Below are positions 17,402 through 26,575 of a stretch of 64,000 nt of DNA, one piece after another. The translations under genes and the position numbers were made by a program. Source of the stretch: an uncultured Clostridia bacterium (GTDB taxonomy: Bacteria; Bacillota; Clostridia; Lachnospirales; Anaerotignaceae). The notes beneath the pieces are model-generated. The model saw only the letters and a list, made by a program, of their open reading frames with translations. It was not told where the DNA came from and made no database searches. Position 1 is the stretch's first letter, and the number at the start of each line of letters is the position of its first letter. The stretch is from assembly GCA_944378105.1 (NCBI GenBank), contig CALWGC010000028.1:1-64000 (forward strand), written 5' to 3'.

Positions 17402-17478
17402 GCCACGGGCGCAAAAAAAGCCCGTCTGGCTTTCTATCTCAATGAAAAATCAATGAAAAAAAGCTGTACATGACGGGC
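17402..17478 (-). promoter_or_regulatory. Possible attenuator-like leader of the MATE gene
   Basis: On the minus strand GCCCGTC (17478-17472) and a later GCCCGT (17410-17405) can both pair with one GACGGGC (17426-17420), which is followed by seven T residues. One pairing would be terminator-like and the other, reinforced by GCCA/TGGC, would compete with it. Inference from base pairing only; no known riboswitch class was recognised. Confidence 0.3.
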
Positions 17479-17511
17479 GAAGATTCGCGAGATTCATATC
17501 CTGAGAGCTTT

Positions 17512-18111
17512 TTAGGTGGGGAGTAATCCGCCTTTTTTGCAGGCTTCCAAAATGCAGTCGCGCAACACCAAATAGCCGCTTTCGCTTAAATGGCAGCCAT
17601 CTTCTTGGACATAAATTTCCAACTGTTTGAGTCCTGTTCCGGCCAAGTGGCACAAAGCCGTATGAAAATCGGCCAACAAGGTGTGATAGTCCTTGGAAAG
17701 GGTCCGGCAGGCTTCGGCATAGGGCACAATCCGGTCGTTATAGTTCCAAGGCATAAACACCGTTTCATCCACTGGCGGCGGTGTAATCAGAAGAATTTGA
17801 CATTGGGGATACTCCTGTTTTAGTGTATCAAACATTTCTTGATAATGCAATACAAATTCCGTTAGGGTGCGATAGGGGCCTTCTCCCATGGCGGAGTCGT
17901 TACTGCCAAACAAAAAGGTCACAAGGTCTGGCTGATGGGCCAAGACGTCGGTGGCAAAGCGCTCGACGGCTTCCCGAGTGGTGTCGCCGTTTACGCCGCT
18001 ATTGATGATGTCCCAGGAGGGGCAGGCGGCTTTGAGCAAACTTTCCAGATTATCTTTGGGCCAAACGCCATAGCCAAAGGTGAGGCTATCGCCAAACAGT
18101 ACCACTTTCAT
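17512..18111 (-). CDS. SGNH/GDSL-family hydrolase (lysophospholipase L1-like)
   Basis: 199 residues. Block I is FGDSLTFGYG with the nucleophile Ser9, block II contains SGVNGDT, block III is GSNDS, and block V is DGCHLSESGY with the catalytic Asp and His. The family hydrolyses esters, thioesters or acyl groups of lipids and polysaccharides. No signal peptide is visible, so it is probably cytoplasmic. It starts 3 bp after the aroA stop, so it belongs to the aromatic operon transcript despite having no obvious role there. Confidence 0.92.
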   Translation of the reverse strand: MKVVLFGDSLTFGYGVWPKDNLESLLKAACPSWDIINSGVNGDTTREAVERFATDVLAHQPDLVTFLFGSNDSAMGEGPYRTLTEFVLHYQEMFDTLKQEYPQCQILLITPPPVDETVFMPWNYNDRIVPYAEACRTLSKDYHTLLADFHTALCHLAGTGLKQLEIYVQEDGCHLSESGYLVLRDCILEACKKGGLLPT

Positions 18112-18114
18112 TGG

Positions 18115-19401
18115 TTACATCCTTTCTAATAGGTCAAAAAAACCGGGAAACGAAATATCGACGCACTGGGCATCTTGCACCGTCGTTTCGCCTTCGGCCT
18201 GCAAGGCGGCCACGGCCAAACTCATGGCAATGCGGTGGTCCAGATGGCTTTTTACCTTTGCGCCATGGAGCGGGCGGGCGCCATGGATCACCATGCCGTC
18301 GGCCGTTTCTTCGATGTCGACACCCATTTTTTGCAGTTCTTCTACCACGGTTTGAATGCGGTTGGTTTCTTTTACTTTCAGTTCCGTGGCATCTTGGATG
18401 ATGGTATCGCCTTGGGCAAAGGCAGCCACCACGGCGAGAACTGGAATTTCATCGATCAGGGTTGGAATTTGGGCTCCGCCGATGGTGATGCCGTGAAGTG
18501 TGGGCGCATAGGTACAGGTGATGTCTGCCACCGGTTCCCCGCAAAGGTCGGTTTCGTTTTCCAATGTGATTTGGGCACCCATGGCTTTTAGGGCATCCAA
18601 CAGACCGGTACGGGTGGGGTTGACGCCCACCTGTTTTACGGTGATGGTACTACCGGGGCAAATGGCTGCGGCACAGAGGAAATAGGCGGCAGAAGAAATA
18701 TCGCCTGGCACCGAAATATCTTTGGCTATCAAAGGGTTTTTGCCGCTGACGGTGATGGCGTTGCCTTCGGTTTTGAGATCGGCTCCCAAAAAGCGCAGCA
18801 TCCGCTCCGTATGGTCCCGGGTGGGTTCTGGCTCGATGACGGTGGTTTGGCCTTCGGCATAGAGTCCGGCTAAGAGGACGGCACTTTTTACTTGGGCGCT
18901 GGAAACGGGCAGGGAATAAGTGATGCCCTGTAAAGCGCCACCGGTGATGGTAAAGGGGGCATAAAGCTTCCCATTTTTTTCTGTCCCCGAAAAGGTTGCC
19001 CCCATGGAAGAAAGGGGGGTGGCAATGCGGTTCATGGGGCGGCTATTTAAGGAGTCGTCGCCGATGAGGGTGGACGAAAAGGGTTGGCCGCTTAAGATGC
19101 CGCTGATCAGCCGGGTGGTGGTGCCGCTATTACCCACTTGCAGGGGCGAGGCAGGGGCCGTCAGGCCGTGGAGTCCTTTGCCGTGGACGGTAACCGAGGT
19201 ACCTTCCACGGTAATGTCGATGCCCATGGCTTGAAAACAGCCGATGGTGGACAGACAGTCTTCTCCGTTTAAAAAGCCACTGATGCGGCAGGTGCCCTCG
19301 CAGAGAGCACCCAGCATCACGGCCCGATGGCTAATGGATTTATCCCCCGGCACGGTGAGGACGTGGCGGAGGGCTTGTTTTGGATGGATCGTTTGATTCA
19401 T
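18115..19401 (-). CDS. aroA: 3-phosphoshikimate 1-carboxyvinyltransferase (EPSP synthase)
   Basis: It joins shikimate 3-phosphate and phosphoenolpyruvate in the common aromatic pathway. At 428 residues it is full length. Key segments are VPGDKSISHRAVMLGAL (substrate-binding Lys/Ser/Arg), GNSGTTTRLISGIL, DSLNSRPMNRI, SAQVKSAVLLAGL, LIDEIPVLAVVAAFA with the catalytic Asp/Glu, and KVKETNRI. The SGNS-type loop reads GNSGTTTRL, so Gly96-like residues are retained and sensitivity class cannot be settled here. It is third in aroF-tyrA-aroA, 12 bp after tyrA. Confidence 0.97.
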   Translation of the reverse strand: MNQTIHPKQALRHVLTVPGDKSISHRAVMLGALCEGTCRISGFLNGEDCLSTIGCFQAMGIDITVEGTSVTVHGKGLHGLTAPASPLQVGNSGTTTRLISGILSGQPFSSTLIGDDSLNSRPMNRIATPLSSMGATFSGTEKNGKLYAPFTITGGALQGITYSLPVSSAQVKSAVLLAGLYAEGQTTVIEPEPTRDHTERMLRFLGADLKTEGNAITVSGKNPLIAKDISVPGDISSAAYFLCAAAICPGSTITVKQVGVNPTRTGLLDALKAMGAQITLENETDLCGEPVADITCTYAPTLHGITIGGAQIPTLIDEIPVLAVVAAFAQGDTIIQDATELKVKETNRIQTVVEELQKMGVDIEETADGMVIHGARPLHGAKVKSHLDHRIAMSLAVAALQAEGETTVQDAQCVDISFPGFFDLLERM

Positions 19402-19412
19402 AAGCTACCTTC

Positions 19413-20510
19413 TTAATTTTTGATATGGACTTCATAGTTCATGGAACGGAGCAAGTCGACGCTTTTTTGCCGTTCCTCCTTGCTTTCAAAGGAAAATTGG
19501 ATGACGCCGCATTCATGCTCCCGGCTGTTGACGATGCTCATGTTTTTGATGTTGATGTTGTTGCTGGAAAAGAGCACGGCAATGATGGCAATGGAGCCAG
19601 GCTTATCTTCCACATCCACACTGATGTCATAGCGTTTAACAAAGGCGCCGGGGGTGGTGGTGGAGAAGGTGGAGCGATAGTCGCGGGCGTTAGAAAAATA
19701 GTCGAAAACGGCCTGCCGGTCTTCGGCGGCAATGGCTTCTTTGGCCTGGTGGATTACGGTTTCCAGATGGGTCAATGAATCCAAAATGGGCGCTTTGTTC
19801 TCCATACAAATGCTGCTCCACATTTCGGGACTGGAAGAAGCAATGCGGGTGATGTCCTTAAATCCGCCGGCGGCCAGAAGCTGCATCAAGTGTTCTGGCG
19901 TATCTTGTTCTTGCACGCTTTGGCAAAGGGCCGAAGCGATGATATGGGGCACATGGCTGATGGAAGCCACCACATAGTCATGCTTTTGGGGCGAAACCAC
20001 AATGGGGATGGCCCCAAGGGCGGCGATGCCTGCCTGGAAGGCCTGCACTTTTTCCGCTGGCACCGTTTCATCGGGCGTCAGGATATAATATGCGTTTTCA
20101 AATAAATGGGCCTTGGAGGCGTTATAGCGAAATTTTTCCGAGCCGGTCATGGGATGGCCGCCAATGTATTGAAATTGGTGGGAAAAGGATTTCAGCTGTT
20201 GATAAATATGGTCTTTGGTGCTGCCCACATCGGAAACGATGCAGTTTTTATCCACAAAGCGGGTCAATTTTTTGGCATAGCCTGCAATTTTATCCACCGG
20301 GGTACAAAGAAACACCACATCACAGCCCAAAAACTGTTCTGTGACATCGGTGGAATAATGGTCGATGACGCCTTCGCCATAGGCGGCCATGAGGGTATCG
20401 ATGCTGCGGTTTACGGCGACGATGGTTTTGGTGTGCAGCCGTTGTTTCAATGCCTTGGCCAAAGAGCCGCCAATGAGCCCCAGGCCGATGATGCCTACTT
20501 TTTCAAACAT
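19413..20510 (-). CDS. tyrA: Prephenate dehydrogenase with C-terminal ACT domain
   Basis: TyrA oxidatively decarboxylates prephenate to 4-hydroxyphenylpyruvate in tyrosine synthesis. The NAD-binding [12 protein letters not shown] is at residues 6-17, and the core holds VSDVGSTK and [13 protein letters not shown] with the catalytic His. A C-terminal ACT domain (about 295-365: [21 protein letters not shown]) suggests feedback by an amino acid. The first 16 bases overlap the end of aroF, consistent with translational coupling. Confidence 0.96.
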   Translation of the reverse strand: MFEKVGIIGLGLIGGSLAKALKQRLHTKTIVAVNRSIDTLMAAYGEGVIDHYSTDVTEQFLGCDVVFLCTPVDKIAGYAKKLTRFVDKNCIVSDVGSTKDHIYQQLKSFSHQFQYIGGHPMTGSEKFRYNASKAHLFENAYYILTPDETVPAEKVQAFQAGIAALGAIPIVVSPQKHDYVVASISHVPHIIASALCQSVQEQDTPEHLMQLLAAGGFKDITRIASSSPEMWSSICMENKAPILDSLTHLETVIHQAKEAIAAEDRQAVFDYFSNARDYRSTFSTTTPGAFVKRYDISVDVEDKPGSIAIIAVLFSSNNINIKNMSIVNSREHECGVIQFSFESKEERQKSVDLLRSMNYEVHIKN

Positions 20511-21526
20511 GATACAAACTTCCTTCCGGCAAGAGAAATGTATGGTTTTAATTCCTCACAAAGCGTTTCAAACGCAGGAGGGTCCAAAGATTGTGGGCCA
20601 TCGGAGAGGGCCTTGGCCGGGTTTGGATGCACTTCAATCATCAACCCGTCTGCCCCGCAGGCCACGGCGGCCTTGGCCAATGGGCCTACAAAATTACGCA
20701 CACCCGTGGCATGGCTTGGGTCCACAATCACAGGCAGATGTGTTTTTGATTTTAAAACACAAACGGCACTGAGGTCAAGGGTGTTTCGGGTGCTGGTTTC
20801 ATAAGTCCGGATGCCGCGTTCGCACAAAATGACATTTTCATTGCCTTCGGCCATGATATACTCAGCAGCGTTGAGCCATTCATCGATGGTGGCGCTCATG
20901 CCCCGCTTCAAAAGAACCGGGATGCCACTTTTACCGGCGGCTTTCAGAAGTTCAAAGTTTTGCATATTGCGGGCGCCAATTTGGATGATGTCGATGACGC
21001 CTTTGGCGGCCTGGATGGCGGCGATGCTGGTGACTTCGCTGATGGTGCAAAGGCCGGTGCGTTTTTTGGCTTCGGCCAGGTAGTGAAGCCCTTCTTCTTC
21101 CAGGCCCTGGAAAGAGTAGGGCGAAGTTCTTGGTTTATAGGCGCCGCCGCGGAGAATTTGGGCCCCGCTTTGTTTGACCACATCGGCCATCTCCAACATC
21201 AGCGCTTCATTTTCAATGGCACAGGGGCCAGCCATGATGACAAAATTGTCTCCGCCGATTTTCACCCCGTCCACATCGATGACGCTGGGGGTGGGGTGGA
21301 ACTGGATATTGGCCAATTTATAACTTTCGCTGACGTGAACAATCTTTTCTACGCCGTCCATCAATTCTGGGTTTTGTTCCAGAAAGATTTGTTTGTTGCC
21401 CACAACGCCAATGATGGTGATGTCTTGGCCGCGGGAAAGATGAGCGTCAAGGCCGCATTGTTTCACGTTTTGGATGACGGATTGTATATTTTCTTCAGTT
21501 GCCGTTGGCTTCATTACTAAAATCAT
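20495..21526 (-). CDS. aroF: 3-deoxy-7-phosphoheptulonate synthase (type I-beta, AroF)
   Basis: First committed step of aromatic biosynthesis, condensing PEP with erythrose 4-phosphate. The 343 residues have an N-terminal ferredoxin-like (ACT-related) regulatory domain (1-70) and a TIM barrel. The barrel shows [43 protein letters not shown] and VDPSHATG, the metal and phosphate ligands of this class. The regulatory domain is the arrangement seen in Thermotoga-type enzymes inhibited by Tyr or Phe. AGAGGAGGTC precedes the ATG, downstream of a strong promoter. Confidence 0.97.
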   Translation of the reverse strand: MILVMKPTATEENIQSVIQNVKQCGLDAHLSRGQDITIIGVVGNKQIFLEQNPELMDGVEKIVHVSESYKLANIQFHPTPSVIDVDGVKIGGDNFVIMAGPCAIENEALMLEMADVVKQSGAQILRGGAYKPRTSPYSFQGLEEEGLHYLAEAKKRTGLCTISEVTSIAAIQAAKGVIDIIQIGARNMQNFELLKAAGKSGIPVLLKRGMSATIDEWLNAAEYIMAEGNENVILCERGIRTYETSTRNTLDLSAVCVLKSKTHLPVIVDPSHATGVRNFVGPLAKAAVACGADGLMIEVHPNPAKALSDGPQSLDPPAFETLCEELKPYISLAGRKFVSCLKK

Positions 21527-21574
21527 AGAACTGACCTCCTCTGTTACACTTTAAAGTGCTAAACTTTGAAATAG

Positions 21575-21603
21575 ATTGTATACCCTTTTTCCCTTCTTGT
21601 CAA
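21575..21603 (-). promoter_or_regulatory. Sigma-A-type promoter of aroF-tyrA-aroA
   Basis: On the minus strand TTGACA (21603-21598), exactly 17 nt, then TACAAT (21580-21575). A 12-bp perfect palindrome CACTTTAAAGTG at 21547-21558 lies between this promoter and the ribosome binding site and could be an operator. Confidence 0.8.
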
Positions 21604-21611
21604 TGAATTTG

Positions 21612-21639
21612 GCATATTTTTTCCCAAAAGGCATAGGCT
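21612..21639 (+). promoter_or_regulatory. Sigma-E-like promoter of the spoIIIA operon
   Basis: GCATATT at 21612-21618 fits the sigma-E -35 consensus KMATAWW. A 13-nt spacer leads to CATAGGCT at 21632-21639, close to the -10 CATACANT. The spoIIIA operon is sigma-E controlled in Bacillus, which supports the reading. It is back-to-back with the aroF promoter. Confidence 0.55.
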
Positions 21640-21667
21640 AAAACAAGAAAGGAGGCGCAAAAGAAAC

Positions 21668-22618
21668 GTGAGCAAAAAAACAGAAGTGACGGCAGTGCTG
21701 GGCGGCAAGATCAAAGAAGTGTGCGAAAAGATGGATGAAAAGACGTTCCTTTCCTTACAGGAAATCCGGATTCGCCAAGGAAGGCCGCTTTGCCTGAAAA
21801 AAGACGGACAAACGTATTTTGTCACCAAAAGCGGTGTATTAAAAGAAGTAAAAACCAATGTGTTTATTCCGGACCGGCGCGATATTTTATCGACGGTGGA
21901 GGTATTGGCCGGGTACAGCCGGTTTGCCTTTCAAGAAGAAATGCGGCGGGGCTATTTCACCATTGCCGGGGGGCACCGGGTGGGGCTATGCGGACATGCG
22001 CTGGTGCAAGACGGGGCCGTGGTGGAGTTGCGGCAGATTACGGGGTTAAACATTCGCTGTGCCAAGGAAGTGAAAGGCTGTGCGGAAGTGATTTTTCCCT
22101 ATGTGGTGGAAAAGGGCCGGGTGCAAAACACGTTGATTCTTTCGCCGCCGGGGTGTGGAAAGACGACACTGTTGCGGGACTTGGTGCGCCTGGTCAGCAA
22201 CGCCGGCTTTTGCGTGGGGTTGGTGGATGAACGAAGCGAAATTGCCGCTTGTTTTGGTGGAGAGACAGGCAACGATTGTGGAGAAAACACGGATGTGCTG
22301 GACGGGTGCCCCAAAACGGAAGGGATTTTGATGTTGCTGCGGAGCATGGCGCCGGAGGTGATTGCCGTGGACGAGCTGGGCGGAGAAAACGACTTGGCGG
22401 CCGTCTTTGAAGCATCCCTTTGCGGCGTCAGCGTCATTGCCACTTGCCATGGGGCCTGCTATGCCGATTTGGAGCGACGCAAAGGCTGGAAAGAGGTGTT
22501 GGACAAACGGGTCTTTGATCGGTTGATTTTTCTAGAAAAAGACGCCGTAGGCAAGCTGCGCACCGTCACCGACGGGACGGGCAAAGGGGTCAAAAAGAAG
22601 GAGGCGCTGGTGCATTGA
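21668..22618 (+). CDS. spoIIIAA: Stage III sporulation protein AA (ATPase)
   Basis: SpoIIIAA is the cytosolic secretion-type ATPase of the SpoIIIA-SpoIIQ channel that links mother cell and forespore. The 316 residues show Walker A LSPPGCGKTTLLRDL (about 158-172), DERSEIAA, and the Walker B-like VIAVDELGGENDLAA. The start is GTG with AAAGGAGGC 11 bases upstream. All eight spoIIIA genes follow in canonical order. Confidence 0.97.
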   Translation: MSKKTEVTAVLGGKIKEVCEKMDEKTFLSLQEIRIRQGRPLCLKKDGQTYFVTKSGVLKEVKTNVFIPDRRDILSTVEVLAGYSRFAFQEEMRRGYFTIAGGHRVGLCGHALVQDGAVVELRQITGLNIRCAKEVKGCAEVIFPYVVEKGRVQNTLILSPPGCGKTTLLRDLVRLVSNAGFCVGLVDERSEIAACFGGETGNDCGENTDVLDGCPKTEGILMLLRSMAPEVIAVDELGGENDLAAVFEASLCGVSVIATCHGACYADLERRKGWKEVLDKRVFDRLIFLEKDAVGKLRTVTDGTGKGVKKKEALVH

Positions 22619-23133
22619 TGCGTTTTCTGGGAGCAATCTTAGTGGTGCTAAGCGGTTACTATCTGGGACAGACGTTGGCCGAGGAAGGCATCAAGCGGGC
22701 AGAGGCATTGGAGGAGCTCAAAAAAGGATTTCTCTTGCTGCAAGGGCAGATGGAAATTGGCGGCATGGATTATGAGACGATGTTTTTGGAAGCCGCGTTT
22801 TGTTTGCAGGGCGGTGCCTCCTGTTTGTTTGAAATGGCCGGCAGGCTTTGTGCCAAGCGTCAGGCCGAGACGGTGCAAGAAATTTGGGAAGAAGCGCTGC
22901 ACAAAGCCGAAGGATTGCTGTACCTGGACGGAGACGATTGGGGCGCTTTGCTTTCCTTTGGCCGAAGCCTTGGCTTTTCCAACCACGAGCAACAGGCCAA
23001 GCAAGCCTCTTTGGTGGTGGCCCATTTGGAGGAAGCCATTGGGCGGCAGAAAGAGAAAAACCGGCGGGAACAAAAGCTCTATCGAACCATGGGCACCATT
23101 GGGGCCTTGATGGTGTTGGTGGTGCTGTTTTAA
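22618..23133 (+). CDS. spoIIIAB: Stage III sporulation protein AB
   Basis: 171 residues, with an N-terminal hydrophobic anchor, an amphipathic helical domain resembling type II secretion GspF modules, and a C-terminal membrane helix (about 150-171). In the channel it sits on the mother-cell membrane with SpoIIIAA. The ATG overlaps the spoIIIAA stop (TGATG), indicating translational coupling; a TTG one codon earlier is also in frame. Confidence 0.94.
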   Translation: MRFLGAILVVLSGYYLGQTLAEEGIKRAEALEELKKGFLLLQGQMEIGGMDYETMFLEAAFCLQGGASCLFEMAGRLCAKRQAETVQEIWEEALHKAEGLLYLDGDDWGALLSFGRSLGFSNHEQQAKQASLVVAHLEEAIGRQKEKNRREQKLYRTMGTIGALMVLVVLF

Positions 23134-23145
23134 GGGGGGAGCGGG

Positions 23146-23340
23146 ATGGAAATTGATATTGTATTTCAAATTGCAGCAGCCGGCATCCTGATTGCGGTGC
23201 TCAATCAGGTGCTGGTGCGGGCCGGACGGGAAGAACAGGCCATGATGACCACGCTGGCAGGGCTTGTGGTGGTGCTCTACTGGGTGGTCCAGTACATCAG
23301 CCGTTTGTTTGAAACGGTGCAGACGTTATTTCATTTATAA
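23146..23340 (+). CDS. spoIIIAC: Stage III sporulation protein AC
   Basis: 64 residues with two membrane helices (IVFQIAAAGILIAVLNQVL and the TLAGLVVVLYWVV region). The size and the GREEQAMMTTLAG loop are typical. It is a membrane component of the SpoIIIA channel. GGGGGGAGCGGG lies before the ATG. Confidence 0.94.
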   Translation: MEIDIVFQIAAAGILIAVLNQVLVRAGREEQAMMTTLAGLVVVLYWVVQYISRLFETVQTLFHL

Positions 23341-23363
23341 ACGGAAATGGCAGGTGCGGCACC

Positions 23364-23747
23364 ATGAACTTTATGCAGCTTGCGATATTGGCTTTGGTGG
23401 GAACGTTTTTGGCGGTGGCGGTGAAAAAGGAAAATCCGTCCATCGGCCTATGCGTCAGTCTCATCACCGGGCTGCTGTTGCTTTTTATTGCGGCGCAGTC
23501 GGCGGCAAAGATTTTTTATTCCCTGGAGACGTTGGCGGCAAAGGCATCCATTTCCGGCAAGTACATCGAAGTGATTGTGCGGGTGATGGCCATTACTTAT
23601 TTGGCAAGGTTTGCCATGGATGTCTGTGAGGAGGCGGGAGAAAAGGGCATTGCTTCTCAGGTGGACTTGGCGGCCAGGCTTTTGATTGCGGCCTCTTCTG
23701 TGCCGGTGCTATTGGCGGTGTTACAGATGGTGGAAGAGTTGTTATAA
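23364..23747 (+). CDS. spoIIIAD: Stage III sporulation protein AD
   Basis: 127 residues and about four membrane segments. The family blocks LALVGTFLAVAVKKENPS, FIAAQSAAKIFYSLETLA and YLARFAMDVCEEAGEKGIASQVDLAAR are present. It is an integral membrane component of the SpoIIIA complex, usually paired with SpoIIIAC. Confidence 0.95.
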   Translation: MNFMQLAILALVGTFLAVAVKKENPSIGLCVSLITGLLLLFIAAQSAAKIFYSLETLAAKASISGKYIEVIVRVMAITYLARFAMDVCEEAGEKGIASQVDLAARLLIAASSVPVLLAVLQMVEELL

Positions 23748-23763
23748 GAAGGGATGTGAGAAC

Positions 23764-24855
23764 ATGCGGCTTTTTTTTGTGATGGCGCTGCTTTGCACCA
23801 TGGCATTACTTTTTCCGCCGAAAGTGTATGCCGCCGACAAAATAGATGCCAGGGCCCTGGTGGAGCAGATGCCCACAGAAGGGGTGGACCGTGTTTTAGA
23901 AGAAAACGACGTCTCCTTTGGGCAATGGATGGAGGAATTGGCCACCAGTTCCTTTTCTTTGGGACAGGCAGCCAAGGAAGTGATGGTCCAAGGCGGGGTA
24001 GGAGGACAGATCACCGGGCTAAAGGAAGTGATTTTGCTGGCGCTTTTTGGGGGGCTTTTATGGCAAATGGCCGATGAGAATACGCTGAAAACCGGCGGCT
24101 TTCTTTGCACCATGGCCATGACGGCTTTGGTGATGACGGTGTTTTATTCGGCGGTACATATGGTGATGGATACCATCAATCGGCTTTCGGAGCTGTTAAC
24201 GCAAATGCTTCCTGTTTATGTGACACTGATGACCATGAGCGGACAGGCCGTGGCCACGGCCACCATGGCGCCCTTTGTGATGGGCGGGGCTTTTTTGGTG
24301 ACAAAGGCCATGATTTATGTGCTGTTGCCGCTAATTTCCTTCGGGGCCTCTGTGACGATGATCAACCACCTTTCGCCAAGAAAAGTGTTTACCAGCCTTT
24401 CTTCTTTGTTAAAAGAGATAGCCGGGTGGGGGCTTAAGGGGTTGGCTCTCTTTTTTATGGGTATTTTATCGTTTCAAAAACTCACCACAGGCGGCGCCAC
24501 CACATTGGCTGGAAAATCGGCCAAGATTGCGGTGGAGGCTGTGCCGGTGGTGGGGGATATTTTATCGTCTTCGGTGGAAGCGGCCAAGACGTTGACGGAT
24601 TTATTGCGGGGCTGGACGGCTGCGGCTGCCATATTGGCGGTGGGGGTTGTGGTGGTGATGCCCATGTTGCAGGTATTGTTTTACTGTCTTTTTTTTAAGG
24701 GAGCGGCGGCGCTTTTGGAGCCGGTGGCAGAACCAAAGCTGATTGGCGCGCTCAATGGCGCCGGGGAGTTTACGGCGCTGCTTTTGGGGGCGCTTTTTGT
24801 ATGCTGTATTTGTTTTTTGTTTGGTTCGATGCTGCTTTTGACGGTGTTTTCTTAG
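23764..24855 (+). CDS. spoIIIAE: Stage III sporulation protein AE
   Basis: 363 residues. A signal peptide (MRLFFVMALLCTMALLFPPKVYA) is followed by a soluble segment and about seven membrane helices from residue 85 onward. SpoIIIAE is the large polytopic subunit of the channel. A longer frame opens at 23686 inside spoIIIAD, but the ATG at 23764 has GAAGGGATGTGAG ahead of it and yields the expected signal peptide. Confidence 0.95.
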   Translation: MRLFFVMALLCTMALLFPPKVYAADKIDARALVEQMPTEGVDRVLEENDVSFGQWMEELATSSFSLGQAAKEVMVQGGVGGQITGLKEVILLALFGGLLWQMADENTLKTGGFLCTMAMTALVMTVFYSAVHMVMDTINRLSELLTQMLPVYVTLMTMSGQAVATATMAPFVMGGAFLVTKAMIYVLLPLISFGASVTMINHLSPRKVFTSLSSLLKEIAGWGLKGLALFFMGILSFQKLTTGGATTLAGKSAKIAVEAVPVVGDILSSSVEAAKTLTDLLRGWTAAAAILAVGVVVVMPMLQVLFYCLFFKGAAALLEPVAEPKLIGALNGAGEFTALLLGALFVCCICFLFGSMLLLTVFS

Positions 24856-24867
24856 GAGGGCAAAGGC

Positions 24868-25344
24868 ATGATGGAGTGGCTTGGCGCATATAGTAAAACC
24901 GTAATATCGTTTCTGCTGTTACAGACATTAGCGCAATGGGTGCTGCCAAAAGGGTTTGAAAAACAGTTACAGCTATTGTTTGGGCTGGGGATGGTATTTA
25001 CCATTGCATCGCCTTTGATGGCTGTGCTGGGGGCCGATGGGCAGCGTGTGGCAGAGGCACTGGATACTTTTTTGGAAGAAACGACATGGGAAGGGGAGGT
25101 GACGGTCCAAGAGGACGCCTTGTGGGAGACGATTTATGAATCCAATCTTTCCGCATGGGTGCAAGAAGAAACGGGTGCAAAACAGGTGGACATTATTTGG
25201 CAGGAAGGGACAGAAAAAACGGTGGAGGAGGTTTGGCTAAGCGGCGAAGGGCTATCGGATGCGTCAAAAAAACAGGTGGCCGATGGACTTGGGATTTTGC
25301 CACAACAAGTGACCATCCAAAACGAAGGAGGTGAAAAGCCGTGA
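24868..25344 (+). CDS. spoIIIAF: Stage III sporulation protein AF
   Basis: 158 residues: two N-terminal membrane helices (about 5-25 and 33-55), then a ring-building-motif-like soluble domain ending in GLGILPQQVTIQNEGG. AGGAGGGC precedes paired ATG codons at 24868 and 24871. The last four bases overlap the spoIIIAG start. Confidence 0.93.
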   Translation: MMEWLGAYSKTVISFLLLQTLAQWVLPKGFEKQLQLLFGLGMVFTIASPLMAVLGADGQRVAEALDTFLEETTWEGEVTVQEDALWETIYESNLSAWVQEETGAKQVDIIWQEGTEKTVEEVWLSGEGLSDASKKQVADGLGILPQQVTIQNEGGEKP

Positions 25345-25883
25345 AAGAAAGTCCCTGGAACGCCTTGTTTGCCAAGGATACCAAAAGCAAGCAGGCCAAG
25401 ATTTTTTTGGTGTTTTGTGTGGGCCTGTTCTTGTTTATGGCCAACCAGTTGTTTTCTTCCTCAACCCAAACCGTGTCCCAAGAAGAACTTCCGTTAACGC
25501 AAAGCACCCAACAGATGCAGACAGAAGCAGCCTTGGAAGAACGGCTGGAAGCAGTTTTTAGCCAAGTGGCCGGGGCAGGAAAAGTGGAAGTGATGGTTTA
25601 TTTTCAAACAGACGGTGAGTTGGTGGTGGCAGAAGAAGAAAGCAGCCAAACAAGAGGCGAGGACACCGAAAGATCAACCCAAACCGTTTTGATGGAAACC
25701 GGCAGCGGCCGCCAGGAGCCTTTGGTGGTGCAGCAAAAAGCGCCCCAGGTGGAAGGGGTGCTGATTGTGGCCCAAGGCGGTAACGACGCCAGAGTACAAC
25801 AGGCATTGATTGCAGGCGCCCAGGCACTTTTGGGCGTACCAGCACATAAAATTGCTGTTTTCCCCATGGAAACGGCACAATAA
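25341..25883 (+). CDS. spoIIIAG: Stage III sporulation protein AG
   Basis: 180 residues. One membrane anchor (about 17-33) precedes a Gln/Thr-rich linker and a ring-building-motif domain (LEAVFSQVAGAGKVEVMVYF and VEGVLIVAQGGNDARVQQALI). SpoIIIAG forms the large mother-cell-side ring of the channel. GTG start inside the spoIIIAF stop, with GGAGGTG upstream. Confidence 0.95.
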   Translation: MKESPWNALFAKDTKSKQAKIFLVFCVGLFLFMANQLFSSSTQTVSQEELPLTQSTQQMQTEAALEERLEAVFSQVAGAGKVEVMVYFQTDGELVVAEEESSQTRGEDTERSTQTVLMETGSGRQEPLVVQQKAPQVEGVLIVAQGGNDARVQQALIAGAQALLGVPAHKIAVFPMETAQ

Positions 25884-25905
25884 CCATGTTCAAGGAGGTA
25901 CATCT

Positions 25906-26562
25906 ATGTTTGCCATGAGAAAAAATCAGATTATTGTGACCACGTTGGTGGCGTTGATTGCAGCGGCCGGGTATTTGAATTTTTCGGCCCAATCGACGGA
26001 GACGGCCGCTTTGACCGATACCAATTTATTGGAAGAAGACTTGGCTTTGGTGCCGGAAGAAGATGGCACCTATGCCACACTGCCAGAAGAAGCCACAGGC
26101 ACGACGGTGGCCATGGACCCACTGACGGCAGAAGTATATACCGATGAAAGCGACGACACGGGAGCAGCCGTTTTGGTCAGCGCCGAAGCCGACCCCAGCA
26201 CCTATTTCGTACAGGCAAAACTGGACCGGGAACAGTCTCGCGCCAAACAAAAAGATATGTTATCGGAAATGATGAATAACCAAAACTTAAGTGATTCTCA
26301 AAAAGAAGAAGCCGCCAAAAACATGCTCAGCATCCAAGAACGCATTGAAAAAGAAACGGCCGCCGAAGCCATGATCGAAGCCAAAGGCTTTGCCGAAGCT
26401 TATGTGCGGATGGACGAGGAAACGGTGGATGTGGTGGTTTCTGCCACAGAATTGACGGAACAGCAGTTGGCACAAATTGAAGACATCGTCAAACGCAAAA
26501 CCGGCGCCACCGCCGAACAAATCCGCATCAGCACCTTAAAACAAGGAACCCAAACAAAATGA
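25906..26562 (+). CDS. spoIIIAH: Stage III sporulation protein AH
   Basis: 218 residues. An N-terminal membrane anchor (about 5-24) is followed by a long acidic linker and the C-terminal ring-building domain (KGFAEAYVRMDEETVDVVVSA...). SpoIIIAH contacts forespore SpoIIQ across the engulfing membranes. A longer frame starts at 25810 within spoIIIAG, but ATG 25906 has AAGGAGGTA 6 bases upstream and gives the normal N-terminus. Confidence 0.95.
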   Translation: MFAMRKNQIIVTTLVALIAAAGYLNFSAQSTETAALTDTNLLEEDLALVPEEDGTYATLPEEATGTTVAMDPLTAEVYTDESDDTGAAVLVSAEADPSTYFVQAKLDREQSRAKQKDMLSEMMNNQNLSDSQKEEAAKNMLSIQERIEKETAAEAMIEAKGFAEAYVRMDEETVDVVVSATELTEQQLAQIEDIVKRKTGATAEQIRISTLKQGTQTK

Positions 26563-26575
26563 ACCGAAACCATCC

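Noticed and set aside
17490-17515. TPP riboswitch suggested by CTGAGA on the plus strand
   Set aside because: Only the short CTGAGA is present, it is on the strand opposite to the nearby genes, and the other conserved TPP elements are absent.
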